Shown here one piece after another: positions 19,649 through 31,139 of a DNA stretch of 64,000 bases. This DNA is from Prostheceraeus crozeri (taxonomy: Eukaryota > Platyhelminthes > Polycladida > Euryleptidae), in assembly GCA_907163375.1 (NCBI GenBank), contig CAJQUW010012704.1, positions 124,001-188,000 on the forward strand. Direction: 5' to 3'. The first letter of the stretch is position 1; each line of letters starts with the position of its first letter. The notes below the pieces were generated by a model. It saw nothing but the letters and a program-made list of their open reading frames with translations. It did no database searches and was not told the DNA's origin. A program made the position numbers and the translations under genes.

Positions 19649-22600
19649 ATGCCAAATTGCGCTGTATTCGGCTGCTCTACGGCTTCAGGAAAAGGAAAAA
19701 GACTGTTTACTTTTCCGAAAGACAAGCGCCTCCGAAAGAAATGGACAGACGCGTGACGACGTAAAAACTTCAATCCGACATCTAATGCAATGATTTGCAG
19801 TGACCATTTTTCAGAAGATTCGTTCGAAAAGACTCATTATCATCTTTTGAAACTAGAAGACAAGCCTAAATGCAAACGACCACTGAAATCAACAGCGATT
19901 CCCAGTCTTCATCTACCCATTTCAAGACATCCAACTCCCAAACCAAAACCAAGATCTACCCGTCTTTCTCGGGAATGTGATTCCTCTTCTTCAACTGGTC
20001 ATCAACTTATCACTAATCCTTCAAACTCTGAAATGTTTGATTCCGATAGATCTGACAAGTCGAACGATGATTTTGATGATGATTTTGACGATGACTTTGA
20101 CCCCTACTCATCGGATGAAAACAATGATTCATATGAAGCTGACTTAGGTGTGACGGCTTGTACTTTGGCTAATGAAAGCTGTTATCTTGTCTACGATTCA
20201 AATTTGATGAATTTGTTTAAATGGTGTAACCAATGTGGTTCTCCATTAGAAAGCGGCGTAACCGAACGCCAAATAATCGGTTCCGTGGTGAAAGTTAAGA
20301 CAAGTTGCATCCAAGGTCACGAGAATCTCTGGGAATCCCAAAGTAAATTACCCAATACCAATATATACTTAGGAAATATTGCCCTCCCAACTGCAACAAT
20401 TCTGTCCGGTAATACATATCAAACATTGCGTGAAATTGCTGAGACAATGAACTTGTCTGTTCCATCGAAGTCGTTATTCTATGAATCGCAAAGTAATTGG
20501 ATTTCACCTACTGTGACGAAATGTTATCGAACTCAACTTGATGATGTGACGGCAGCAGTAAATTCGCATGGATCAGCAGTTTTAGTCGGTGATGGGAGGT
20601 AAGTTTTAGTTGGCGATACTGTCTTTTTATCATCATTATCTGATCATAGGCATACCGTTAATTTAATAACCTGGATATTGCTAAAAATTCAATATTTATG
20701 CGGTTCAAATGCAATCCGTCGATTTTAAAGATTCAAAAACATAATGAAACCCTGATTTTGATCTTATTGTAAACGCGCCCCGAATGTAAAACGTAACTTG
20801 GCTTAAAAATATTCTTGTGTTCAATCTTAAAAAAAGAATTACAGACGGAAACGGTAGCTGAAAATGAGATGAAAAATATATACACTAAATACAAAATTAG
20901 CATAGACCTAAATCAGGTAAACTTACTTATCTGTTACTGGGCTGTCCACGAATTTCTAACTTACGAGTATGATATTCAATTTCTCCGGATTTGATGTACA
21001 TCTATTTCAAAACTACAAGAAGCTATAACAACGAAGTATGGATTTGAAGTTATTTTACTAATAAGTCTTCATATAAAGCAAATACAAAACGATTATCCTA
21101 GTAATCCGATCTATGTTAATAGTATCTTTTAACAAGAATCAAAGTTATTAGCTAGCAGATATCTAATGATTATCAAATACTGACACTTATCAATATCATT
21201 TTGATAATTTTTCATTGTCCGATAATGGTAGAGATTAGAGAATAGGCATAGTCTGTTGAGATATTCGTTATCATACGTGGGAATTTTACCTACAGGTTTA
21301 TGAAAAAATGAATTATATTTTAAACGAAACATGCCTTACACTCAAATTAATTAGGCATATTCATGAGAACGGGACGGTACTTAATAATAATGTAAGCTAA
21401 ATACTTCACAGTATCCAGTTAATTTTCAATGGAGATATAATTATTCTGTGACTAATAATATAAAACAAGAAGACACAGTAATAGACATATGTAATTTACG
21501 TATTTCCAAAACGATTATGCATATAATCACACTATCAGTGCATATCACAAAAGCCAACGTAAGGAACATCAGCAGGATTCGGGAAATGTTCACGGATGAT
21601 TAGTACGCAACAAGAAGGAATCACAATTCGTACAGATGGACGTGAAGAATGGCTGAAAATCCAATTAATGAAATTTGCATATGCATTATGTCTGTAATCT
21701 ATATTTTGTGGGTTTCGAACACCTGGAGGTAATGATCGGCTGATTCGGTCTCGCGCCATACACATTCGTAAAACTTCCTGATTGAGACAACAAGCTTCGA
21801 AGCCTTCAACCAACGTTACACAAGCTGCTTCTCCGCGACGCTCAGATGCTTCTTTCAATGACCAACAGCAGCTATTTTCTTTGAGATTTGGCATTATCAT
21901 ACATCGACCACACCAACACCAGCTTTCAAGAGGCATCGGAGACATTATGGAAGGAGTATCTTCTTTCCTCGATGAATTTTGACGAACTTGCATTGAATCC
22001 ATCGGTGCACGAGGTTCATGCAGGTACGGAGCAATCCTAAAATGTAAAGGATACAAGCCATAAATAAAAAAACAGTGATTCAAATGACAGATGCATTATG
22101 GTTGTGATCTGGAGGTTTCATAAATAAGGAGAAGTAGTATACTCTAATTTCCTTCTTATTTATCAGAAAAATAAAATAATATATTAATCATATTAACACA
22201 TCCTTTCACTGGAGCGGTAACGATCACGATAGATAATAATGTTTTTAATTTATTCGGATATTTTTGCAGATATAAAGCTAATAGATAACACTATGTGCTA
22301 CTTCTCATTAATGAAAAATAAGTTGTGACTTTAAAATACTTAGCGTTTCAAATAATGTATTACCCAGGGCTGCGGAAGCGAATGGTTTTTATTAGTCCAA
22401 GAAAATGTCTCCTAAAATCGCAAAAGCTACCGAACCGATAACCGACAGCAGAAACCCATAATTATGAGGTACGGTGCATGTACGTACACGTAGTAGACTT
22501 GATTCATTTATCTCATGAGCACATTTAGTTATTTAGTATAAGTAGATATTAGATAAACCCCAATTTAATTCAGGTGCGATTCCCCCGGATTTAGCGCCAA

Positions 22601-22883
22601 GTATTGTACTTCTTCAGCCATGTGTGCAAAAACTGGTTTGATAGTTGATTTTGAAAATATTGATGTTTCTGAAACTTCGAGCAGTGTTAGAATGGAAAAA
22701 TTAGCTTGTGAGCGACTATTGCATCGCTTGTCTGTTTGTTTGGATGATATTTACGCTATTTCGACAGATCGCCACACAGGTATTCGCAAGTTGATAGAAA
22801 ACATCGTAGACTTTCGACAAGATTTTGTCAATAGAGTGTCAATAAGATTTTTCGACGCAAGCGTTGAACTTCGGGTAATGTGA
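19649..22883 (+). pseudogene. Kolobok transposase (THAP + DDE), two exons, 3'-truncated
   Basis: Exon 1 (19649-20598) starts MPNCAVFGCSTASGKGKRLF, a THAP zinc finger continuing with ICSDHFSEDSF. An in-frame TGA at 19754 splits the THAP domain and probably arose from CGA. An acidic spacer (20040-20130) and a C-x2-C region follow. Exon 1 ends in VGDG at a GAG|GTAAGT donor. Exon 2 starts after an acceptor near 22573 and restores DGRCDSPGFSAKYCTS, the Kolobok catalytic signature; it continues with ISTDRHTGIRKLI (second Asp) and ends at 22883. The last acidic residue and the C-terminus are absent. The intron is about 1975 bp. Confidence 0.75.
21535..22083 (-). CDS. P2X7 C-terminal (ballast)-like zinc-binding protein inside the Kolobok intron
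   Basis: The minus-strand frame carries SWCWCGRCMIMPNLKENSCC, CVTLVEGFEACCLNQEVL, YRHNAYANFINWIF and VRIVIPSCCVLIIREHFP with a final YVGF. This is the cysteine-rich pattern of the P2X7 receptor intracellular domain, without the receptor's channel part. An upstream IAPYLHEPRAP resembles the PYxFEP lead-in of the invertebrate family. It begins after an acceptor-like TTTTAG near 22035, so an upstream exon may exist. All core cysteines appear present and the frame is open. It lies antisense within the transposase intron, so it is either element cargo or a captured host exon. Confidence 0.65.
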   Translation of the reverse strand: MNHCFFIYGLYPLHFRIAPYLHEPRAPMDSMQVRQNSSRKEDTPSIMSPMPLESWCWCGRCMIMPNLKENSCCWSLKEASERRGEAACVTLVEGFEACCLNQEVLRMCMARDRISRSLPPGVRNPQNIDYRHNAYANFINWIFSHSSRPSVRIVIPSCCVLIIREHFPNPADVPYVGFCDMH

Positions 22884-23281
22884 ATCCGAATTTAGAATCA
22901 TATAAGAATCATAATAGGTTTTGAAGGACTAAATCACAATTCTGAGCACCTTATGGAATTGAAAATATCTACAGTAAAGTAGGTAATAATAAATTAATCA
23001 ATTCAGTCTACTCACCTATGATTCTGATGATTTTCGTCCGATTCCATCAACGTACAAAGAATAACGCATCAGCTAACTGTTGTTTGACGCCGAGCAGCAA
23101 GTAAATCGACTCGACGGCAGGCGTTCATCTGTTCAGCGAAGTGACGTCACACGTCGCCAGTTAAAGCTATTTTTAGCGATAACAACATCGCTAGCGCAAA
23201 AACGAATCGCCACTCATTGTTCTACTCGATAATAGCTTTCATTTCAGCCCATGTTGTAAAATGCGTGGAATTCCCCTTTAA

Positions 23282-24885
23282 CTTACAAACTCTAACATGG
23301 TTATGACTTCATTTATTTTTCACCTATCTTACAAACAGCGACATGGTGATAACTGTATTTCTAACTTTACAATCATCAACTTTATTTCTAGCTTTACAAA
23401 CGTCAACTTTACTTCTAACTTTACAAACAGTGAAGTGATTCTGACTTCATTTTATATTTCGCCGATCTCACAAACAGCGACATGGGTATAACTTTATTTC
23501 TAACTTTACAATCATCAACTTTATTTCTAACTTTACAAACAGTGAAGTGATTCTAACTTCATTTATATTTCACCTATCTTACAAACAGCGACATGGTGAT
23601 AACTTTATTTCTAACTTTACAATCATCAACTTTATTTCTAACTTAACAAACGTCAACTTTATTTCTAACTTTACAAACAGTGAAGTGATTCTGACTTTAT
23701 TTTATATTTCGCCTATCTTACAAACAGCGATATGGGTATAAATTTATTTCTAACTTCACAAACAGTGAAGTGATTCTAACTTCATTTATATTTCACCTAT
23801 CTCACAAACAGCGACATGGTGAATACTTTATTTCTAACTTTACAATAATCAACTTTATTTCTAACTTTACAAACAGTGAAGTGATTCTAACTTCATTTTA
23901 TATTTCACCTATCTTACAAACATCGACATTGTGATAACTTTATTTCTAACTTTACAATCATCAACTTTATTTCTAACTTAACAAACGTCAATTTTATTTC
24001 TAACTTTACAAACAGTGAAGTGATTCTGACTTCATTTTATATTTCGCCTATCTTACAAACATCGACATGGTGATAACTTTATTTCTAACTTTACAAGCGT
24101 CAACTTTATTTCTAACTTTAAAAACAGTGAAGTGATTCTGACTTCAGTTTATATTTCGCCTATCTCACAAACAGCGACATGGTGATAACTGTATTTCTAA
24201 CTTTAGAATCATCAACTTTATTTCTAACTTTACAATCATCAACTTTATTTCTAACTTAACAAACGTCAACTTTATTTCTAACTTTACAAACAGTGGAGTG
24301 ATTCTGACTTTATTTTATATTTCGCCTATCTTACAAACAGCGATATGGGTATAAATTTATTTCTAACTTCACAAACAGTGAAGTGATTCTAACTTCATTT
24401 ATATTTCACCTATCTTACAAACAGCGACATGGTGATAACTTTATTTCTAACTTTACAATCATCAACTTTATTTCTAACTTTACAAACGTCAACTTTACTT
24501 ATAACTTTACAAACAGTGAAGTGATTCTGACTTCATTTTATATTTCGCCTATCGCACAAACAGCGACATGGTGATAACTGTATTTCTAACTTTTCAATCA
24601 TCAACTTTATTTCTAAATTAACAAACGTCAACTTTATTTCTAACTTTACAAACAGTGAAGTGATTCTAACTTCATTTATATTTCACCTATCTTACAAACA
24701 TCGACATTGTGATAACTTTATTTCTAACTTTACAATCATCAACTTTATTTCTAACTTTGGAAACAGTGAAGTGATTCTGACTTTATTTTATATTTCACCT
24801 ATCTTACAAAGAGCGACATGGTGATAACTTTATTTCTAACTTTACAATCATCAACTTTATTTCTAACCCTACCCATCTTATAAAA
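23282..24885. repeat. Minisatellite (AACTTTATTTCTAACTTTAC family), 1.6 kb
   Basis: Higher-order tandem array built from short units such as CAACTTTATTTCTAACTTTAC, AAACAGTGAAGTGATTCT and CACCTATCTTACAAACAGCG. Units are shuffled and vary by a few bases. Open frames across it are repeat translation. The array starts directly at the right TTAA of the Kolobok. A looser relative of the motif is at 31500-31800. Confidence 0.85.
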
Positions 24886-25059
24886 TGATCAAAACTTTTA
24901 CTTCTATCTATTGAGTGAGAATCCCATCTTTATGTCAAAAGAAAAACGAGACAGTCTGTACATGATATGTTATTGAATGAAAGACATTTCATCACAGTCA
25001 CACATACTTAATACTGATGGTAGCAGAAAACGAAGTTTTGATGACTCACATCACCGGAG

Positions 25060-25142
25060 AAAACAAAGCCACTGATATGCAGGGAGAAAACAAAGTCACT
25101 GATGTGTCGGAAACTGTGCAGGGAGAAAACAACGTCAGGAAA
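25060..25142. repeat. Three short direct repeats (AGGGAGAAAACAAAGTCACTGATG-type)
   Basis: Units of roughly 26-38 bp begin (A/C)GGAGAAAACAA(A/C)G and often carry CACTGAT. They lie between the minisatellite and the polymerase 3' end. Function unknown. Confidence 0.5.
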
Positions 25143-25284
25143 AACCAGTTGATATGTAAGTCATGATATGAAGTGATCAGGAGTTGGACGCATGTTACAA
25201 GGCACTCACTCACAACACCCCATAGAAAACGCCATGGAGTGAAAAAGCAAAACATCAACCACAAGAGAGAGGAAGCATTCATCA

Positions 25285-28200
25285 TCAGACATCGCCGGAC
25301 GGAGGAAGAGAAAGTTTCTGTCTCTTGGGTGGAGGTAGATGAGTGTCTGGATGGCCGTACGGTAGTGAGTGATTAGGACTCATCCAGCATCGCTTGTCTT
25401 CCCAAGCTGAGAGACCTCGTTTCCTATACGTCGTTGCTCTGACTTGATGCGACTGAGATTTTAAAATGGTCATTTCCACTTTTTTAATTTTAAGAGAATC
25501 TAAGGCATCTTGATAGTCCCTATGTGTCATTTTTCTAACGATTGACTTCGAGATGCCTTTCGCCCGTTTTATAGAAAGCTCTGAGGATTTTAGCTTCATG
25601 GAGTACATCTTGGGACGAAGTAAGATCATCTCCTCTATCTGTTTGCCGGCACACTCATCCTTGAAGCATGAAGCAGCCAAGCTTCGCTTTATTTGAGGTA
25701 GAGCAAAGCGGATGGTCAGTGGGATAGTTGGAACTATCAAACTTGGGTGCTAAATATTTTAAAATGTCTTCCTGCTTGACTTGGCTCGTGGTTGTCAAAG
25801 CTAGGAAGAAGCTGTCTGTATCGCCTCCTACTAATTCCACATGTTGGATCAATGGACACGCTTTAAAAGTGTGGTAAAATAACTTGTACATTTCTAACTT
25901 GGAGTGATCCAAGACAGCTTCACCGACATAAATGGGCTTGCAAAGTTCTACTTTAGATTTTAGCATTTTAAAACCAGTGATGTCTTCGGAAATGACATCA
26001 TGGTGGCGAAACAACGGCGAGCGACATAACTTGATACTCGTTTCCGGATCAGTTACGATAGTCCATGCGCCTTCTTACATCCTCCATGGTTTTACCAAAG
26101 AGGGCATTATTCTTAAATTTAAAGAAGTCCTTTTCGAAAGGATTCTTGGATTCAGCCCGTTTCTTGCTATTAAATTCTATATACGGTTTTAGAAAGGGCT
26201 TCTGCCTAAACTGGATAGCGCGATGGACTTTGTCAAGTTGCATCCCCATACCTAGATAGAATTTGAGGATGGAATAGTGCACGATGTAATGCTGCTTGTT
26301 CAATTGGGTGAGCAACAACTTCCTAGTGGGTTTATAGTTTAAGTCATTTTCCGCCTCATACTGCTTATTGTGTTCTTCCATAAAGGGAGAGAACATATCT
26401 GGACTGACTATGCCAGATTCGGGTGCGAGAGGAAAATCAACTGTCCTATTCTTAATGCATTCTGGATAGATGAGGTCGACTTCAAATAAATAACCTATGT
26501 CGGCCTCATCTCCCAGTGCCATAATGTGTGCTGGATTGGAGAAGTATTCAATGTCATGGGGCTCTACCCATTGGAATTCAGACTGTGGCAAAGGCTTGGA
26601 GAGTGCACTCCCATACAAATTATTTTGGTCTATGTACATTAAATGCGTGGTTGATTCTATGTCTTGGGTGCTGTTGACAACATGTTTGTTGACAAATGTT
26701 AAGCCACCCCTAATACCACGTTCAAATAACGTGTACATTTCTGCATCTTGCAGTAAATGAATGCTCTCTTTCGTCATCTTGAAGGCTGACTGATAGGACA
26801 GACCCGGCAGACTAACAAAATGGACGGGGTCTAAGGCGTCCTGTTCTAATGTGACTTTCCTAAAAGTCTCAAACACGTCAGCCAACAGATAGACGTCTAA
26901 TTTTAAGTAGGCAAGCATGTAGTCACTAAAAGTGCGACACCTAAATTCTAACCATGCTTGCTCTGCATGCCTATAATCATCCAGCGAACAGTCCTCACCC
27001 GTCAAATCATTTTTAAATTTATCGATGGATGGAAGGGATGTTTCTTTCAATGTATCCATTGAACTAAAATAACTATAAGGAAACACCCCTTTCCGTCGTA
27101 TCAGACTGTCACCTATGTTGGGATAGTCTTTCTTTAAATGTTGAGTGAGGGGAAGTGTTTCTAAATTATTAGCCAACGCGGCTAAGGAAGAAGACATAAA
27201 CTGGAAACTGTCTAGAAACTTTGTGTCATAGCAGACAGGCTTCCCCTCCTTCGTCTTATCGACTTGAACTTTAGCAGTGATGCACATAAATTTTTCCTTA
27301 CTTTGTGCAATCACTTTGGATGACCAGGATTTCATTTTACCGAATCCATGGCGAATGATGATGTGAGCATGCATCATAACATTTAAAGTTATGAAAGATG
27401 ACGGGGAGCGTTCACCGTTTGAGCCTAAGTTTCATATTGCATTTACTGCATAAGGCAGACCTAAATTTACCACTGAGATGACAATGGTCCCTCACTTTCT
27501 TATGTTGCTGATCATCAAAGGATGAACAGCAGCGGGGACATTCCGTGGTCCTATCAAACTTGATTTTATCGGCTTCTGTGAAGCACATGGGTTTCCTAGT
27601 CAGCTCCGTTTCATAGCGTTGATGAAAACGGGCTTTCCTATCTAAAAAGTTGAGGAAGTTTTCAACGCACTCCCCGCCTTGCCACACATGCATTTTATTT
27701 TGGTTCCTATAATATGGATGCCAGACTTCATAGCAGGCAATGGCTGCTGGCTCATGACTTAGGTCTTCTTGTTTAATATAAAATTCAATGTCCACATAGA
27801 TGGTACATATGGGACTGAGCTCATTGCCGTTTTCTTCACACCTATACAATTTATCTTTGGGCATGACTTCCATTTGAAGTTTACCCTGAGAGCACCACCC
27901 GTAATGCTGTTCAAAAAATGGTTTAGATGTGAAACGTCGTGTGAAACGATCACAGTAATAATGTTTGTCATCATAACTTTGTTGGTGGCGATACAATCTA
28001 GAAATTTTAGGAATGCCACAATAATGCCATTCTGGGTGGTTGTCGCTATAGACTAGGAGAAGATTGACAACCCGGTCGAAGTTACTTTGGCGATTATTAT
28101 ACCTAACGCCCTTCAGACCTTTTTCCCAGAGATGGATGACAATCTTAATGTTATTCAATTTTTCAAATTGGGCGATGCCTTTAAAATCTAATGTGTTGAA

Positions 28201-28494
28201 ATCTAACCCGTCAAACTTAAGCTCATCCTCCCATTCACGATACTTGGTGATTCGTTCACGATTTATACCTATGTCATTATAGTGAAGAATGGAGAGGACG
28301 GCATACTTGAAACACTGGGACTGACACTCTACATTGATGACAGCCTTTTTGCTAGCCATTGCTTTGGGGAGGGTGAAACAACCGCTCCATTGTAAATTTT
28401 CTAAAAGATTGATTTTGATGTCTACTTTCTCTATCCCATCAAAGACCAGACCGCTGTCTCTTTCACTAAATTTATTTAAGTTGCTGACGAGCAT
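25285..28494 (-). pseudogene. Protein-primed family-B DNA polymerase of E1 (fossil)
   Basis: Reading from the N-terminal side: the VINVECQSQCFKYAVLSILH region with WEKGLKGVRYNNR and YCGIPKISRLY, the OTU-like domain found before PolB in many invertebrate elements; IYVDIEFYI, exonuclease motif I; CPRCCSSFD then VRDHCHLSGKFRSALCSKCN, an endonuclease VII-like Cys/His site; YLKLDVYLLADVF, exonuclease III; MYIDQNNLYGSALSKPLP, polymerase motif A; FKNNALFGKTMEDVRRR, motif B; and VGGDTDSFFLAL, motif C. It would copy the element with a protein primer. The gene is broken, with about four breaks overall. It reads toward the left end and follows the zinc-finger part at 28472-29209. Confidence 0.85.
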
Positions 28495-29209
28495 GTCTCT
28501 CTATCCACTCGTTTACATCACCTATGAGATCAGCAGCACAGGAGGCTATCCTAATGGTCACAGTGGACTCTACTTCTCCCGTGCTACTGTCTACCTTATT
28601 GAAACGAGCAGTGAGATAGAACATGCCTTTGAGTAAAAATCTATCTAAATTCGCCAACATTTGATGAATTAAGCCTATATTATTCATCAAGAAAGGATGA
28701 ATGTCTTGCACAGCTTCAGAGCTTTCTAACTCATAATCGCGAACGAGCCTCTCAAGGGAAAACTTGCTCAGCCTTAGAGTGACGTTGTTGTCAGTGTAAA
28801 GCTCAGTGGGATGAGTGTGACAGAGTGTGTGCGAAGAAAGGACAAACTCTGTAGGAAAGGTCTTCTGACACGAAGAACAGGAAAAGCCGACGTGCAATGA
28901 AGGATGCTTCCTACCTGTTGTTGTCGGTGGTTGCCTCACACTGCCACAGGAACCGCCTTCGATGTGGACTCGCAAGTTGGTGCTGTTGTAGAACGTGCGT
29001 CCACAACCTTCACACTTGGGCCGTTGAGGGATCGGTCGGCGTGTCTTCTCCATATCTCCTTTCGCTTTTGGGCAGCGAGAATGCCGGTGTCGCCGAAAGC
29101 AGAATGGCCTCGCGAAGACCTGCCCGCAGTCCGTACAGCTAAGCTGTCGAGCCGCAGGTCCTTCTCTCTCCCTCACACCTTCCTCCTCGATTGCAATCTC
29201 CTCTCCCAC
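28472..29209 (-). pseudogene. Zinc-finger plus domain X part of the E1 polymerase gene
   Basis: Three C2H2-type fingers: LSCTDCGQVFARPFCFRRHR, PKCEGCGRTFYNSTNLRVHI and FSCSSCQKTFPTEFVLSSH. These are followed by a domain X-like segment: VTLRLSKFSLERLVRDYELE, NLDRFLLKGMFYLTARFNKV, VTIRIASCAADL and VNEWIERH. E2 has the same order with two fingers in front of its polymerase. This part belongs to the fossil polymerase gene, and the zinc fingers presumably bind the element's DNA. Confidence 0.7.
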
Positions 29210-29224
29210 TATCTCTAACTCCTG

Positions 29225-30124
29225 TTACTCCAGCAATCTCTCCACCGACTTGACGGAGAGGAGAGGGAGTTCGGCCGCTGCAGGTGGTGATGGCGATGCA
29301 GGGAAGATGGGACGGGAGGGAACGTCGCCGTCCAGGAGATAGACCGCCAGATCTGTTGAGAAAAAGAGAAAAGAGATTAGTAACATGATCATCATTTCAA
29401 GTTTGAAGTCTTAGCCCCCTATTTCCCAATCATGATTACTTACCATCTAATGAATTGATCTCCGGCAGCAAGGATGGACGCGGAGGAGGTAGGAGTGGGA
29501 CACGAGCCGAGGGTGGAAGGGTCCTGGGCTTCGGTGTCGGAGGGACGTGATGACGAGGAGCAGGGACTGGCACAGGGACGGGTGCAGGGAGCGGAGCTGG
29601 TGGTGAAGGTGGGGCGATGACAATGCCCGAGAAAGGGGTCGCACCTTGGGCGGAGGTAGATGGGTGGGAAGGTAGGGCCGGAAATTCGTCATTAAATCTC
29701 CGCCTCGCGGCTTCTTCCCACTTCTTCATCTTCGCCATATCTGTAGAGAGAAAAAAGAGATTAGATAATGAGACAAGGATGATGCAGAGGATCTGAAGCA
29801 TTATAAACATGAAATGTTAAAGATACTTACACTTGCCAAGCCGCTCATAGGCTTCCCCGATTACTACTTGGGGGACGGGTTCCCCATTACGAATACATTC
29901 ATGCACTGAAAAAGAATGACAGCAAAGATGAGCAGAGGTAAAATTTGGATTCGGTTTAAACATGAACAAAATGAGGGAGGGGCTCTTGATTTTAATTGGG
30001 ATGTCTACCCTAATGATGTTAGTAATAGAGTGATTCAACCTTGATACAAATACTTACATTGCTCGATGGTAGCCTTCTCCATCTCAGCAGCAATGCGATA
30101 GTTCTGAATTTTTGTCAATTCCAT
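29225..30124 (-). CDS. Spliced Pro-rich protein upstream of the E1 polymerase
   Basis: Four exons with GT-AG borders: 30058-30124, 29831-29905, 29444-29740 and 29225-29352. Together they make 188 codons plus a stop with phases that agree. It starts MELTKIQNYRIAAEMEKATI and includes IRNGEPVPQVVIGEAYERLG and a charged KMKKWEEAARRRFNDEFPAL. A long Pro/Ala/Val-rich stretch with PVPVPVPAPR follows, and the end is LPLLSVKSVERLLE. No family recognised. A minus-strand TATA box at 30609 and a leader intron (from a GTGAGT near 30560) serve it. E2 also has a short spliced leader before its polymerase, so leader splicing seems a feature of the lineage. Confidence 0.6.
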
Positions 30125-30289
30125 GGTAGATAGTCGATTGCAGATTACGTTAGCAGATTTCAATCACTGAAAAGGAAAGATGAGAATCGTTTCATTTGCC
30201 TAGTCAACGTTTATCATGGGATCAATCATTGAAGTGACACCTAATGAGTTACATTTCACTCTACTCCATATCATAAAGACTAACCTTTG

Positions 30290-30545
30290 TCGAATGGCTG
30301 AAGTACCCTGACCTGGCGAGAGAAAGCGTCACGTTGAGTATGAAGTCGAACGCCCAACATGAGCAACGGCTCAGAGGTTTCGGTCTAACAAACGACGAAT
30401 TACCCGTGCAACGCAATCCCTCTACGGCAGTACCCGCCGTCCCGAAGGAACGCTCGAGCAAAGGAGGTATTACAGCGATGATATGTTTTATAAGCAGAAG
30501 CGAATCTCTTGATAGCAAGAGACTACATGAAAACAACCTGATAGC
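30290..30545 (-). other. Conserved non-coding module A, copy 1 (E1)
   Basis: Lies in the 5' leader intron of the Pro-rich gene. It shares with copies at 31808-32560 and with E2 (60495-60835, complement) the blocks CGTTGAG, AGAGGTTTCGGTCTAA, CCGCCGTCCCGAAGGAAC and GTATTACA. Base identity is kept better than any reading frame, which argues for RNA structure or a DNA signal rather than protein. Confidence 0.5.
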
Positions 30546-30608
30546 AGGAGCTCACCGACACTCACCTTGTGAAAGATAAATGTGAAGAACAGAGCTGGTG
30601 CACTGCCT

Positions 30609-30615
30609 TTTATAA
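30609..30615 (-). promoter_or_regulatory. TATA box (minus) for the spliced Pro-rich / PolB unit
   Basis: CTTATAAAAG on the minus strand. About 45 bases downstream is a strong GTGAGT donor that opens the leader intron. The plus-strand X gene starts about 145 bases away in the other direction, so the region is a divergent promoter. Confidence 0.5.
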
Positions 30616-30753
30616 GATTTTCCTAAGCGGTGAATGGATGAGACCTCTCGTCCAATCACAGAAGAGCTACAGTTCCCGATGTGCGCACGCACAATTGTAA
30701 CGCGTTATTGAAATCGTGTTAGGCAAAAATGATGTTTAGCAATAGACTCAACC

Positions 30754-31137
30754 ATGGCACCTGAAGTCAATACATTGAAACATGATGTTTGTACGATTCG
30801 TTTTCATCAAGAGTGCTTCGGAGACTTAATACAAGATTACTTCCTTGAGTTTCAAAGGGAGGAGACAGAATTGGAAGCATGTTTAGACTACACACGAGAA
30901 ATATTTACGGAGTTGATATCTTATTTCAAAGACAGTCTCATCAAGGCTCACTTAATTGCACATGTCAATTACATTCATTTTCCACAGGGTGAAGTAGCGG
31001 AAAGTGTTGACTTTCAATTTCGTTCCTATGGACAAGAATATGTTACTGACGCTTCTGAGTTTTATACACGACATCTGGGGAAGATTTTTTTTCTCGGATG
31101 GACAACTTTCATGGTTACGGTGATCATTTACTTCTGA
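30754..31137 (+). CDS. Domain X protein, copy 3 (E1)
   Basis: 127 residues: MAPEVNTLKHDVCTIRFHQE, GDLIQDYFLEFQREETELEA, FKDSLIKAHLIAHVNY, VDFQFRSYGQEYVTDASEFY and RHLGKIFF. The order of the (L/I)RFHQ, (I/V)(R/Q)DY, DSLI, F(R/A)SY, FY.RH(L/M).KI motifs is the same as in copy 1, so I regard these as paralogues. The last ~15 residues are hydrophobic (MVTVIIYF). Two AATAAA-like signals follow the stop. Function unknown. Confidence 0.6.
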   Translation: MAPEVNTLKHDVCTIRFHQECFGDLIQDYFLEFQREETELEACLDYTREIFTELISYFKDSLIKAHLIAHVNYIHFPQGEVAESVDFQFRSYGQEYVTDASEFYTRHLGKIFFLGWTTFMVTVIIYF

Positions 31138-31139
31138 AT

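Larger units (their letters stand above)
19391..23281 (+). mobile_element. Kolobok (T2-type) DNA transposon nested in E1
   Basis: TTAA at 19391-19394 and 23278-23281 flank inverted termini starting AGGGGAATTCCACGCA. The inverted repeats are about 165 bp and highly similar. TTAA target plus the TTAAAGG start and a THAP-domain transposase identify Kolobok. It carries a spliced transposase on the plus strand and, inside its large intron, an opposite-strand P2X7-C-terminal-like gene. The transposase 3' portion between 22884 and 23110 is missing, so it is non-autonomous. Confidence 0.85.

Noticed and set aside
23297-24574. Repeated 63-64 codon frames (FIFHLSYKQRHGDN)
   Set aside because: Translation of the minisatellite, not genes; the units are also not CRISPR-like (no constant repeat with unique spacers).
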